Positions 7,827-15,148 of a stretch of 15,148 bases of DNA are shown in pieces. A model generated the notes under the pieces. That model ran no database searches. It was given only the letters and a program-made list of their open reading frames with translations, and had not been told where the DNA came from. Positions within the stretch are counted from its first letter, which is position 1. Each line of letters opens with the position of its first letter. This DNA is from Candidatus Omnitrophota bacterium (GTDB taxonomy: Bacteria; Omnitrophota; Gorgyraeia; Gygaellales; Profunditerraquicolaceae): assembly GCA_903907475.1 (NCBI GenBank), contig CAIVOB010000081.1:1-15148 (forward strand), written 5' to 3'. A program made the position numbers and the translations under genes.

Positions 7827-8267
7827 ATGGATAAGAAAAAAGTCTTGTTTGTTTGTGTGCATAACTCGGCGCGTTCGCAAATGGCGGAAGCATTCTTAAA
7901 ACAGATGGCCGGAGATAGGTTTGAGGTAGAAAGCGCTGGCCTTGAACCGGGCAAGCTAAATTCGATAGTTGTCGAAGTTATGAAAGAGTTAGGTATAGAT
8001 ATTTCACAGAATAAGACTAAGAGCGTCTTCGATTTTTATAAACAAGGTAAGCAATATGATTATGTTGTAACTGTGTGCGATGAATCTCAGGCAGAAAAAT
8101 GTCCCGTTTTTCCAGGAACAGCAGTTACTAAAAGAATGCATTGGAGTTTTGATGATCCATCAAGCTTTCGGGGGACATCGAATGAGAAGTTGGAGAAAAC
8201 TCGAGAAGTTAGAGATAATATTAAACAACAAATTGAACAATGGTTTAAGAACAGTTTGATAGGATAA
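7827..8267 (+). CDS. arsC: ArsC, thioredoxin-type arsenate reductase
   Basis: Reduces arsenate to arsenite through a cysteine cascade. The fold is that of low-molecular-weight tyrosine phosphatases: the P-loop [14 protein letters not shown] holds nucleophile C10 with the CX5R-S pattern (R16, S17), and a catalytic Asp lies in FDDPSS (109-113). Two further cysteines, C84 and C92 ([12 protein letters not shown]), match the redox pair of the Staphylococcus/Bacillus ArsC class. Their spacing is one residue longer than I recall for the classic enzymes. It follows phoU by 16 nt with an AGGAG ribosome site, so it is probably the last gene of the Pho operon, handling arsenate that enters by Pst. No ars efflux pump or ArsR is seen in the window. 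A phosphatase role is less likely given the three cysteines. Confidence 0.88.
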   Translation: MDKKKVLFVCVHNSARSQMAEAFLKQMAGDRFEVESAGLEPGKLNSIVVEVMKELGIDISQNKTKSVFDFYKQGKQYDYVVTVCDESQAEKCPVFPGTAVTKRMHWSFDDPSSFRGTSNEKLEKTREVRDNIKQQIEQWFKNSLIG

Positions 8268-8396
8268 TAAATTTTATTATAGTGATTGAGGGCATTGAAA
8301 TATTGATTAAGCTCTAACAGGCATGTGGAAATCTTATAGTGGAATCGCTTGGTGTTATTTAAAGATTTCTTTATCTGGTCTAAACCCGGAATATTC

Positions 8397-8425
8397 TTGA
8401 TATGTCGAGATATTACATATATAAT
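8397..8425 (+). promoter_or_regulatory. Sigma-70-like promoter before tspO
   Basis: TTGATA (8397-8402) and a perfect TATAAT (8420-8425) are separated by 17 nt. The site lies in the 216-nt gap between arsC and tspO and points at tspO, giving a leader of about 50 nt. The rest of the gap (8268-8396) shows no gene or hairpin that I would call. Confidence 0.55.
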
Positions 8426-8483
8426 TACCCTTGTAAATATAGAGAGGTTTTCTTTCGGCTCATAGAAGTGGACCCTAATTTTT

Positions 8484-8945
8484 ATGTTAAAGCTGGTTAT
8501 AAGTATATTAATTTGTCAATGTGCAGGTATTATAGGATCTTTTTTTACGACCCGCTCAATTCCTACGTGGTATGCGTTTATCAATAAGCCTACCTTTACT
8601 CCGCCAAACTGGATTTTTGCGCCAGCGTGGACAAGTTTATTTACTCTGATGGGTATCGCTGTCTTTTTTGTTTGGCGTAAAGGGATACATACTTTTGGCG
8701 TAAAGCGCGCTTTGAGTATATTTCTTTTACAATTAGGATTAAATATTCTCTGGCCAATTGTTTTTTTTGGCGGTCGATCGATACAGGGCGGCTTAGTAGT
8801 AATAGTGCTTTTATGGCTGGCAATAATTTGGACGATAAAAAGCTTCTTTGCCCTCTCCAAGCTCGCTGCCGCGTTACTTATTCCTTATATCGCCTGGGTA
8901 AGTTTCGCGCTTATTTTGAACGTAGCATTTTTTTTAAATTCCTGA
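8484..8945 (+). CDS. tspO: TspO/MBR family membrane protein
   Basis: Five-helix membrane protein of the tryptophan-rich sensory protein / peripheral benzodiazepine receptor family. Members bind porphyrins and related ligands and act in stress and tetrapyrrole signalling. Family motifs are in order: WYAFINKPTFTPPNW (29-43), FAPAWTSLF (45-53), LNILWPIVFF (86-95) and PYIAWVSFALILN (134-146). The 153-residue length is typical. No good ribosome site precedes the ATG (GTGGA about 10 nt upstream at best). It lies 24 nt before the glycosyltransferase gene, so cotranscription is possible, but I see no functional tie to it. Confidence 0.9.
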   Translation: MLKLVISILICQCAGIIGSFFTTRSIPTWYAFINKPTFTPPNWIFAPAWTSLFTLMGIAVFFVWRKGIHTFGVKRALSIFLLQLGLNILWPIVFFGGRSIQGGLVVIVLLWLAIIWTIKSFFALSKLAAALLIPYIAWVSFALILNVAFFLNS

Positions 8946-8969
8946 TGGTGTGGAGTTAGCTCGTCTTCT

Positions 8970-9776
8970 ATGAACGTTATCCAGGTAGTTACCGTGGTAA
9001 ATAATTATGTTCAATATGAACATAATATCGAGAATAATCCCTTCTATAAGAACTTTGATCTGGTACATTTTGATAACACAATAGAAAATCTTGTCGTGCC
9101 AGCAAGGTACAATTATTTTATCGATAATTTTCTGTCTCCTGACGGTTGGGTGATGTTTTGTCATCAGGATTTTTTCGTTAATGAGGATTTGTCTAGTAAA
9201 TTATCCGGCCTAGATAGGAATTGTATATACGGAGCGGTGGGGACAAAATCTTATCAGTGCACGGGAATTATTCTGCGATTAAAGGGAGCGCGTGCGTTTA
9301 CGATTCGGAAAAAAAGATTTTTTGAGAATATAGAATACGGCCAACATTTACAATTATTTGATGGAGACAAAGCAAAGATAAAACTTAAAGGCAAGAAAGT
9401 TAAAAAGCCGTTTGAAGTTGACACGCTTGATTCCTGTTGTCTTTTAATGCATTCGAGCCTTATTCGAAAACATAATCTTAAATTTGATGAAAAATTTGAT
9501 TTTAGCCTCTACCAAGCCGATTTATCGATCATGGTAAGAAAACTCTATAATATAAAGACAAAAGTTTTACAGCTTAACTGTTGCCATTTAGGCATGGGTT
9601 TAAGGAATGCGGGGTATTTTAGGTGCCTAGCGCGTTTGATCAAAAAATATCCTGAAGAGAAGATTGCGGTAACTTTTTCTGGGATAAGTGAAGTTGATGC
9701 TTTTAGATATTTCTTTGCCAATAAAGATTTTGGGCAGGAGATGGAAAGTTTTATTAGTATGGGGGGGAATTTATGA
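8970..9776 (+). CDS. Glycosyltransferase-like protein (StrF family)
   Basis: Probable family-2-like glycosyltransferase of the StrF type (Pfam Glyco_tranf_2_5), recognised by pattern only. The N-terminus MNVIQVVTVVNNY is the first strand of a GT-A fold. PARYNYFIDN (44-53), DGWVMFCHQDFFV (58-70), EVDTLDSCCLLM (149-160) and KFDEKFDFSLYQADLSI (171-187) follow the family order, with a His near the end (H206 in CCHLGMG). The HQD at 65-67 stands where the family has its acidic metal-binding site. It is soluble, with no membrane helix. It overlaps the next gene by 4 nt (ATGA), so the two products are probably made together and may act on the same sugar. The donor and acceptor are unknown. No clear Shine-Dalgarno sequence is seen. 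Confidence 0.7.
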   Translation: MNVIQVVTVVNNYVQYEHNIENNPFYKNFDLVHFDNTIENLVVPARYNYFIDNFLSPDGWVMFCHQDFFVNEDLSSKLSGLDRNCIYGAVGTKSYQCTGIILRLKGARAFTIRKKRFFENIEYGQHLQLFDGDKAKIKLKGKKVKKPFEVDTLDSCCLLMHSSLIRKHNLKFDEKFDFSLYQADLSIMVRKLYNIKTKVLQLNCCHLGMGLRNAGYFRCLARLIKKYPEEKIAVTFSGISEVDAFRYFFANKDFGQEMESFISMGGNL

Positions 9777-11047
9777 CGCCTAAGATTTGTCCGAAAGTTG
9801 CTGTTATCGGAGCGGGTTTTATGGGTCGGGCCATGATTTGGCAAGCGGCAAAATTTTCTTTATTAGATTGCGTCGCAGCCTATGATATCAATATTGATAC
9901 CTTAGGCGCATTCTTAATAGAAAATGGTCTTAAATATACGCAAGTTCATAGCCTAAAGGAAATGAATAGAGCTATCCTAAGTGGTTCTTTAGCGATATGT
10001 AGCGATATAAAGTTAATCTTGGAGTATAAAGATATCGATGCTGTGATTGATGCCTCTTCGGCTATTTTAGATGCAGCTGTTTTTTGCGCGGATGTCCTCA
10101 AAAACGGTAAGCATTTGATCATGTTAAATGCTGAAGCGGATCTTATGTTCGGCGCTTATTTTACCGAAATTGCCAAGAAGAATAATGTTGTTTATACAAG
10201 CTGTGATGGTGACCAGTATGGAGTACTTAAGAGAATTATAGAGGAAATAAAGCCCTGGGGATTCCAAGTTGTGATGGCCGGTAACATAAAAGGATTTTTA
10301 AATAGATACGCCAATGAGCAAAGCATTGCTGAGGAAGCGCAAAAAAGAGGCTTAAACCATAAAATGTGCGCTTCGTATACCGACGGTACAAAGTTGAATG
10401 TAGAGATGGCGTTGATTGCAAATAGCGAAGGATATGTCGCTAAATATAAAGGTATGTTGGGGCCACGGGCTCATCGGGTAACGGATGTTTTTACTTCTTT
10501 TAATCTTGAAAAACTCTGGGCAGACAGAATTCCTTGTGTTGATTATTTGCTCGGGGCTGAACCTGGCGGGGGAGTTTATGTTATCGGCTACTGCGAAGAA
10601 AAGTTTCAAAAGGAATTGCTTTATTATTATAAAATGGGGAAAGGCCCTTTTTATCTTTTTTATCGACCTTACCACTTATGTCATTTAGAGTGCACTAAAA
10701 CGGTGCTTGATGCAGTATTAGAAAAGAAAGTATTAATGCAACCTAAGCGACAGATGATGACCAATGTTTTTGCGTATGCTAAAAAGGATTTGCAAGTTGG
10801 AGAACTTTTAGATGGCCCAGGTGGTTTTACTTGTTATGGCCTTATAGAAAATATGGTGGATCAGGAGAGAAAAGAAGGTTTTCCGATCTGCCTTACTGAT
10901 GGGGTAAGGATTAAAAGGGCAATTAAAAAAGATGAAAAAATATTGCTTTCTGAAGTAGAAATTGATTCTACCAGGATCGATTATAATATTTATAGTAAAT
11001 ATAAACTAGGGGAAGCCGAATTCACGCGCAGATCGGCTGCTTCTTAA
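9773..11047 (+). CDS. SAF-domain NAD(P)-dependent oxidoreductase
   Basis: Homoserine-dehydrogenase-like oxidoreductase with a C-terminal SAF domain. A Rossmann core begins with VIGAGFMG (11-18, GxGxxG), and an acidic residue at the end of strand 2 (D38 in AYDIN) favours NAD over NADP. IDAVIDAS (87-93) and NGKHLIMLNAEAD (109-121) are typical of the family's cofactor domain. The middle section (YTSCDGDQYGVLKR, GNIKGFLNRY) belongs to the substrate domain. The SAF part covers about 335-395 (KKDLQVGELLDGPGG..GFPICLTDGVRI). It does not look like a true homoserine dehydrogenase, because the SAF domain replaces the usual C-terminus. It is translationally coupled to the StrF-like glycosyltransferase, pointing to sugar-acid or surface-glycan chemistry. 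The substrate is unknown. Confidence 0.7.
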   Translation: MTPKICPKVAVIGAGFMGRAMIWQAAKFSLLDCVAAYDINIDTLGAFLIENGLKYTQVHSLKEMNRAILSGSLAICSDIKLILEYKDIDAVIDASSAILDAAVFCADVLKNGKHLIMLNAEADLMFGAYFTEIAKKNNVVYTSCDGDQYGVLKRIIEEIKPWGFQVVMAGNIKGFLNRYANEQSIAEEAQKRGLNHKMCASYTDGTKLNVEMALIANSEGYVAKYKGMLGPRAHRVTDVFTSFNLEKLWADRIPCVDYLLGAEPGGGVYVIGYCEEKFQKELLYYYKMGKGPFYLFYRPYHLCHLECTKTVLDAVLEKKVLMQPKRQMMTNVFAYAKKDLQVGELLDGPGGFTCYGLIENMVDQERKEGFPICLTDGVRIKRAIKKDEKILLSEVEIDSTRIDYNIYSKYKLGEAEFTRRSAAS

Positions 11048-11075
11048 TTTTTGGTGTATTACCCTTTATCCTATT

Positions 11076-11139
11076 ATTATACCCAGGTATAATTGATTCT
11101 ATTTTGAACGCCTTTAGAATGAAAATGAGAAGTTAAGAG
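11076..11139 (+). promoter_or_regulatory. Palindromic promoter module of the PilZ gene
   Basis: A perfect 8-bp inverted repeat, ATTATACC-CA-GGTATAAT (11076-11093), runs into a -35, TTGATT (11093-11098). After 16 nt comes a -10, TAGAAT (11115-11120), then TGAG and GTTAAGAG in the early transcript. The same elements at the same distances precede the receiver gene at 14703. The palindrome position, about -53 to -36, suits an activator site. The binding protein is unknown. Confidence 0.6.
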
Positions 11140-11150
11140 GAGGGCGTGCC

Positions 11151-11423
11151 ATGCCATATCGTCGGTTATTTCCGAGATTTATTTGCAATGACTCCGTATC
11201 TTTGCTTACTTCGGATAATCAAGAGAAACGCATGTTATTAAAAGATCTGTCTAATAGAGGCGCTGGAGTCTTTGCTAATTTTCCTTTAGATGTCGCTAAT
11301 ATAGTAAAAATCAATATTCGAGCTCCATTTTTACTCAATAAAATTGTTTCTAAACAGGCCAGAGTTGCGTGGTGTAACAAGGTAGACACAAATGCTTGGG
11401 AATCAGGCCTGAATTTTATTTAG
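11151..11423 (+). CDS. Single-domain PilZ protein, probable c-di-GMP receptor
   Basis: Ninety-residue protein made of one PilZ domain, which binds cyclic di-GMP and passes the signal to motility, adhesion or secretion machinery. Both nucleotide-binding motifs are present: RxxxR in the N-terminal YRRLFPRF (R5-R9) and DLSNRG (32-37, the [D/N]xSxxG motif), followed by beta strands ending in WESGLNFI. No other domain, signal peptide or membrane helix is seen. A very good GAGGAGGG ribosome site precedes the ATG. It has its own promoter module, shared in design with the degenerate receiver gene at 14703. No diguanylate cyclase is in the window, and its target is not known. Confidence 0.85.
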   Translation: MPYRRLFPRFICNDSVSLLTSDNQEKRMLLKDLSNRGAGVFANFPLDVANIVKINIRAPFLLNKIVSKQARVAWCNKVDTNAWESGLNFI

Positions 11424-11503
11424 ACAAAATAGCTTCAGTTAGCTGTGTGCAAAGGGGGAACAATTAAAGAGATTTTAGTGTGTTATATTATTAAGGAGGA
11501 GTA

Positions 11504-12127
11504 ATGATGAATAATGATAAGATGGACAATATGTCTGCGTTTCTACTGCCGGTTTTGCTCTATCCCCAGAACGCGCTAGATCCTGTAATTTCCGCAAATA
11601 CAATTAGTTTTCACTATGGCAAGCATCACAGGGCATATGTTGATAACTTGAATAAGCTGGTAGCAGAAACGGAATTGGCGAACCTATCTTTGGAAAAAAT
11701 TATTAACGTCACCGCCGGAAAAGTAGATCAGGCCGCGATCTTTAATAATGCATCGCAAGCGTGGAATCATACATTTTACTGGAACAGTTTGACTCCAAAT
11801 GGCGGTGGTGAAGTGCCTGCAGTATTGAAAGCAAAGATTGAGGCTTCTTTCGCAAGCGTGGATGCATGTAAAAAAGAACTGGTGACTGCGGCAACTACTC
11901 AGTTTGGTAGCGGCTGGGCGTGGCTGGTGTTGGATGGAGATAAACTTAAGGTGATTAAGACCAGTAATGCGGATTCGCCTTTAACTAAAGGCATGAAGCC
12001 GTTATTGACCATTGATGTCTGGGAACATGCTTATTATTTGGATTATCAAAATCGGCGTCCGGATCATGTTAACGCGGTGGTTGATAAACTGCTTAACTGG
12101 AGTTTTGCGGCAGACAATTTAAAGTAG
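11504..12127 (+). CDS. sodB: Iron-type superoxide dismutase
   Basis: Converts superoxide to hydrogen peroxide and oxygen in the cytoplasm. All four metal ligands are present: H37 (SFHYGKHH), H89 (WNHTFYW), D171 and H175 ([11 protein letters not shown]). Q85 in NNASQAWNH matches the active-site Gln of iron enzymes, and SNADSPLT replaces the motif that carries the Gln of manganese enzymes, so Fe is favoured. The first 11 residues ([11 protein letters not shown]) extend beyond the usual LP..PY start. ATG 11507 is spaced slightly better from the AAGGAGGA site (11493-11500) than ATG 11504, and later Met codons at 11522 and 11531 are possible. There is no signal peptide. It lies 80 nt after the PilZ gene and 50 nt before the copper ATPase, forming a small metal/oxidative-stress pair with the latter. 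Confidence 0.93.
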   Translation: MMNNDKMDNMSAFLLPVLLYPQNALDPVISANTISFHYGKHHRAYVDNLNKLVAETELANLSLEKIINVTAGKVDQAAIFNNASQAWNHTFYWNSLTPNGGGEVPAVLKAKIEASFASVDACKKELVTAATTQFGSGWAWLVLDGDKLKVIKTSNADSPLTKGMKPLLTIDVWEHAYYLDYQNRRPDHVNAVVDKLLNWSFAADNLK

Positions 12128-12177
12128 TATTGATTTAAATAAAGTGAGCGTTTTAGATAAATAAATGGTCTATCGTT

Positions 12178-14454
12178 ATGGCAGATAGAATAAAAGATTT
12201 AATTTGTGGTATGGAAATTGAAGCAACTAAGGCCGTCAAGCTTACGCAAGATGGCCTTAACTATTATTTTTGTAGTGAAAATTGCCGGCAGAAATTTATA
12301 AAGCAATCTTCTACTGAAAAATTTGTTATTCTGGGCAATAAAGCGAGATATATTTGTCCGATGCACCCTGAAATCGAGCAGGATAAATCTGGAGAATGTC
12401 AGAAATGTGGTATGGATCTTGAGCAAAAGGTTGTCTCTTCCGGGGAAGAAGATAATAAAGAAGTGCGCCTGCTCGCGCGTAAATTCTGGATCGGATTAAT
12501 TCTCGCTTTTCCGGTTTTTTTCTTGACGCTTGGTGAAATGGTTCCGGTTTTCAATCAGAAAACAGTTGTTGCTTCCGAATTTTTACGTTGGTTGCAGTTT
12601 ATTTTCGCAACACCGGTGGTGCTGTGGGCAGGAAGTATTTTTTTCGTAAAAGCCTGGAAATCAGTTTTGAATAAAAGTCTTAATATGTTTACTTTAATCG
12701 CGGTGGGAGTGGGAGCAGCGTATGGTTTTAGCGCGATCGCGATTATTTTTCCGAATATTTTTCCAGCATCATTAAAACAACATGGTGAGATTGGATTGTA
12801 TTTTGAAGCTGCTGCTGTTATTACGGTGCTGGTGCTTATGGGGCAGTTACTTGAAGCAAAAGCGCGTAATAGAACAGGACAGGCGATTAAAGCGTTACTT
12901 GGCCTTGCCGCAAAGGTTGCGCATCGCATTCGTGACGGGAAAGAAGGAGATATCGCGATTGACCAAATCCAAAAGGGAGATTTATTGCGCGTTCGTCCGG
13001 GAGAGAAAGTGCCTTTGGATGGTATTATTATCGAAGGTAAAAGCGCAATTGATGAATCCATGATTTCCGGTGAACCGTTTGCGGTTGTCAAGATTGAAGG
13101 AAGCCGGGTAATCGGAGCGACCGTTAACCAGACCGGTACTTTTCTGATGCGTACTGAAAAAATCGGTGCTGAAACTTTGCTTTCCCAAATTGTACAAATG
13201 GTTACTGACGCGCAGCGCAGCCGCGCTCCGATTCAGAAACTTGCGGATCAAATCTCCGCTTATTTTGTGCCAGCAGTATTTGTTTGCGCAGCAATTGCTT
13301 TTATTATCTGGTTTATATTTGGGCCTTCCCCGGTTTTAGCTTATGCTTTGGTAAGCGCTATTTCGGTTTTAATTATTGCCTGTCCTTGTGCCCTCGGCTT
13401 GGCAACGCCGATGTCAATTATGGTTGGTATAGGAAAAGGCGCGCAAGCGGGAATATTAATTAAAAACGCGGAAGCGATTGAAAAGTGTGAAAAAGTAACT
13501 CATGTTCTTATAGATAAAACTGGGACATTGACCGCCGGCCGGCCGCAGGTAACGGTTGTGACTGCAGTAAATGGTTGGGATGATAAATCATTGTTGAGCA
13601 TCACGGCTTCTCTTGAACAAAACAGTGAGCACCCTTTAGCGCGTTGTGTCGTTGATTATGCGAAAGAGAAAAAATATGAATTGATTTTAGCGGATAGTTT
13701 TCAATCTGTAACTGGTGGAGGAGTTAAGGGGAAAGTTGGTGGCAAGTCAGTTTTACTTGGAAAACAAAAATTTATTAAAGAGCACGGAATAAGTTTGTCT
13801 AAAGATTTAGAAAAGAAATCTGACGCACTTCAAGAGAAAGCCGAAACAATCGTTTGCGTCGCTGTTAATGGACAAATGGCGGGGATACTGGGAATTTCAG
13901 ATCCGATCAAGAAAACAACTCCTGATGCTATTAGAGCTTTGCAGAAAATGGGTTTGAAAGTTGTGATGCTGACAGGTGACAATGAGAAAACTGCGCACGC
14001 CATCGCCAAAGAATTGGGTATTAATGATGTTTACGCCGCACTTGAGCCAAAAGATAAGCAGGAGATTATTAAGAGGTTAAGGAGGGGAGGCGCGAAAGTA
14101 ATGATGGCCGGAGATGGCATTAATGACGCTCCGGCGCTAGCGGAAGCGGAAGTTGGCGTTGCGATGGGCACGGGAACGGATGTGGCAATTCAGAGCGCGG
14201 GAATTACTTTAGTTAAAGGAGATCTTAATGGAATTGTTAAGGCGTTGCGACTTAGTAGGGGAGTAATGCGTAATATTCGTCAAAACTTATTTTTTGCCTT
14301 TATTTATAACGCACTCGGTGTTCCGATTGCCGCGGGTATACTTTATCCATTCTTAGGGTTGCTTTTGAATCCGATGATCGCTGGAGCGGCGATGAGTTTC
14401 AGTTCAGTTTCAGTAATCGGGAATGCCCTTAGATTGCGTAATATTAAATTATAG
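12178..14454 (+). CDS. copA: Copper-exporting P1B-type ATPase
   Basis: Inner-membrane pump that expels Cu(I) using ATP. In place of the usual HMA domains, the N-terminus carries a YHS domain (about 5-42, [19 protein letters not shown]) and a heavy-metal-binding module (58-82, [20 protein letters not shown]). Eight membrane helices surround the standard core: actuator SGEP (297-300), metal-site CPC (402-404), phosphorylation DKTGT (D446), the HP pair of the N-domain (485-486), TGDN (599-602) and GDGIND (645-650). The last two helices carry YN (710-711) and [15 protein letters not shown] (739 on), the Cu(I)-selectivity residues of the CopA subgroup. The 758-residue length is normal. No clear ribosome site precedes the ATG. 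TTGATT (12130) with TAGATA (12154) is a possible weak promoter. A strong terminator follows. Confidence 0.93.
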   Translation: MADRIKDLICGMEIEATKAVKLTQDGLNYYFCSENCRQKFIKQSSTEKFVILGNKARYICPMHPEIEQDKSGECQKCGMDLEQKVVSSGEEDNKEVRLLARKFWIGLILAFPVFFLTLGEMVPVFNQKTVVASEFLRWLQFIFATPVVLWAGSIFFVKAWKSVLNKSLNMFTLIAVGVGAAYGFSAIAIIFPNIFPASLKQHGEIGLYFEAAAVITVLVLMGQLLEAKARNRTGQAIKALLGLAAKVAHRIRDGKEGDIAIDQIQKGDLLRVRPGEKVPLDGIIIEGKSAIDESMISGEPFAVVKIEGSRVIGATVNQTGTFLMRTEKIGAETLLSQIVQMVTDAQRSRAPIQKLADQISAYFVPAVFVCAAIAFIIWFIFGPSPVLAYALVSAISVLIIACPCALGLATPMSIMVGIGKGAQAGILIKNAEAIEKCEKVTHVLIDKTGTLTAGRPQVTVVTAVNGWDDKSLLSITASLEQNSEHPLARCVVDYAKEKKYELILADSFQSVTGGGVKGKVGGKSVLLGKQKFIKEHGISLSKDLEKKSDALQEKAETIVCVAVNGQMAGILGISDPIKKTTPDAIRALQKMGLKVVMLTGDNEKTAHAIAKELGINDVYAALEPKDKQEIIKRLRRGGAKVMMAGDGINDAPALAEAEVGVAMGTGTDVAIQSAGITLVKGDLNGIVKALRLSRGVMRNIRQNLFFAFIYNALGVPIAAGILYPFLGLLLNPMIAGAAMSFSSVSVIGNALRLRNIKL

Positions 14455-14461
14455 AAATAGC

Positions 14462-14485
14462 ACTTTCTTTGTAGAACAAGAAAGT
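14462..14485 (+). repeat. Small hairpin after copA
   Basis: A perfect 8-bp inverted repeat, ACTTTCTT / AAGAAAGT, with an 8-nt loop, starts 8 nt after the copA stop and lies just upstream of the main terminator. It has only a weak T run (TTT), so it is more likely an accessory mRNA 3'-end structure than a second terminator. Confidence 0.5.
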
Positions 14486-14488
14486 TTA

Positions 14489-14524
14489 ACGGCTATTGAT
14501 CGTTATTGGTCAATAGCCGTTTTT
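14489..14524 (+). terminator. Rho-independent terminator after copA
   Basis: An 11-bp perfect stem, ACGGCTATTGA (14489-14499) with TCAATAGCCGT (14510-14520), closes a 10-nt loop and is followed by a five-T run. It ends the sodB-copA transcript. The rest of the gap to 14589 shows nothing I can call. Confidence 0.9.
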
Positions 14525-14589
14525 GCTGCAGAAGGTAGTACTCCCCGCAATCTTTTATTAGCGCGAGGTTTTTTCTAGTGCGTTCCCTA

Positions 14590-14653
14590 ATTATACCTAG
14601 GTACAATTGAATTTATTTTTTTTGTTTCTATAATGCTTTCTGAGGGTTAAGAG
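14590..14653 (+). promoter_or_regulatory. Palindromic promoter module of the degenerate receiver gene
   Basis: Inverted repeat ATTATACC-TA-GGTACAAT (14590-14607, one mismatch) overlaps a -35, TTGAAT (14607-14612). After 16 nt comes a perfect -10, TATAAT (14629-14634), then TGAG and GTTAAGAG. The distance from palindrome start to -10 is 39 nt, exactly as at 11076-11120. This is the same regulatory design as the PilZ promoter. Confidence 0.65.
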
Positions 14654-14702
14654 AATTAGAAACTAAGGATTCTAGAAGAAAAGTTACGGAAAGGATAAGG
14701 AA

Positions 14703-15071
14703 ATGTTTAATCATAAAGTGATGATCGTTGATTCCAATGAGAAGTTTTTAGGAGCTTTGGAGAAAACTCTGACATTCAGTGGTTATAATACAATTGCGAC
14801 GCAAGATCCTTATGCAGCATTGGATATCGCGGCAAGAGAAAAGCCTCACGCAATATTGTTAGGCTTGAAAATGCCAGGGAAGAGTGGATTCCAGCTTGCG
14901 CATGAGCTGAAGAGTTCTCTTGAACTGCAGCATATTCCGATTATCGCGATGACTGGATTTTTTAAAGATGGATATAATATTCTTATGGATATGTGCGGGA
15001 TTAAAAAGTGTTTAAAGAAACCGTTTAACCCACTGGATGTGATTACAGAGATCGAGTCGGTGCTTGAATAG
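14703..15071 (+). CDS. Degenerate stand-alone receiver protein (no phospho-acceptor Asp)
   Basis: A 122-residue CheY-like domain with no output domain. The fold signature is clear: KVMIVD at the N-terminus, KMPGKSG after strand 3, T84 in IAMTG and the conserved Lys in CLKKPF (105-106). The position that should be the phosphorylated Asp is Gly54 (AILLGLKMPG, codon GGC), and the acidic pair is reduced to D10-S11. It therefore cannot be phosphorylated in the usual way and probably works as a binding partner or by a constitutive state. The ribosome site is modest (GGATAAGGA). It has its own strong promoter module, like that of the PilZ gene, and a partial gene follows 39 nt after its stop. The partner is unknown. 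Confidence 0.85.
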   Translation: MFNHKVMIVDSNEKFLGALEKTLTFSGYNTIATQDPYAALDIAAREKPHAILLGLKMPGKSGFQLAHELKSSLELQHIPIIAMTGFFKDGYNILMDMCGIKKCLKKPFNPLDVITEIESVLE

Positions 15072-15110
15072 AGAAGCGATTAATCATTAATAAAGAAAGG
15101 GGTGAATAGT

Positions 15111-15148
15111 ATGGGCGAGCATAATTGTTATCACCATGATCTAAAAGA
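15111..15148 (+). CDS. Start of an unidentified gene (3' partial)
   Basis: ATG at 15111 with an AAAGGGGTG ribosome site opens a frame that runs off the window: MGEHNCYHHDLK. Three His and one Cys in the first ten residues hint at metal binding, but twelve residues are too few for any assignment. It lies 39 nt after the degenerate receiver gene with no terminator between them, so it is probably in the same operon and may be its partner. Confidence 0.5.
   Translation, partial: MGEHNCYHHDLK

Noticed and set aside
8264..8280. AT-only palindrome ATAATAAA-T-TTTATTAT over the arsC stop codon
   Set aside because: The loop is too small and the stem is only A-T pairs with no real T-tract. Too weak to call a terminator, and likely by chance in AT-rich DNA.
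8412..8429. ATTACA and ATTACC before tspO as a further Pho box
   Set aside because: Only two units, spaced 12 rather than 11 bp, and they overlap the TATAAT of a good sigma-70 promoter. Not comparable to the two four-unit arrays.
8402..8587. 61-codon frame beginning MSRYYIYNYPCK upstream of and overlapping tspO
   Set aside because: It overlaps the tspO 5' end in another frame, contains the promoter's -10 near its start, has no ribosome site and resembles no known protein.

Overview
The window is a dense, all plus-strand stretch of chromosome from an AT-rich diderm bacterium. An exported beta-barrel porin with an outer-membrane C-terminal signal shows that there is an outer membrane. The mix of stand-alone receiver proteins, a SAF-domain oxidoreductase, a StrF-like glycosyltransferase and this porin type reminds me of Omnitrophota-like lineages, but this placement is an impression, not something the sequence proves.

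Region 1 (1-8267) is a phosphate-starvation (Pho) locus: a PhoR-type sensor kinase (5' end cut by the window edge), a strong terminator, a stand-alone receiver protein, a porin, then pstS-pstC-pstA-pstB-phoU and a thioredoxin-type arsenate reductase arsC. Two promoters, one before the receiver gene and one before the porin, carry the same array: four TTNACA-like hexamers at exact 11-bp steps, followed 9 nt later by a -10 hexamer. This is the architecture expected for a PhoB/PhoP box. The DNA-binding regulator itself is not in the window and probably lies upstream of phoR. A GC-rich stem-loop separates pstS from pstC, and pstC-pstA-pstB overlap. arsC at the end fits the fact that Pst systems also admit arsenate.

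Region 2 (8268-11047) holds tspO behind a near-consensus sigma-70 promoter, then a StrF-like glycosyltransferase overlapping by 4 nt with a SAF-domain NAD(P)-dependent oxidoreductase. These two probably act together on a surface or secondary sugar. Their substrate is not known.

Region 3 (11048-15148) holds a single-domain PilZ protein, an Fe-type superoxide dismutase, a copper P1B-type ATPase with YHS and heavy-metal-binding N-terminal modules, a strong terminator, and a receiver protein that lacks its phospho-accepting aspartate. The start of another gene is cut by the right edge. The PilZ gene and the degenerate receiver gene share one promoter module (18-bp palindrome, -35, -10 and early leader at near-identical spacing), although they are 3.5 kb apart.

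The observations most worth checking are the amber codon that removes the last strand and terminal Phe of the porin, the paired Pho boxes, and the shared palindromic promoter linking PilZ and the pseudo-receiver.
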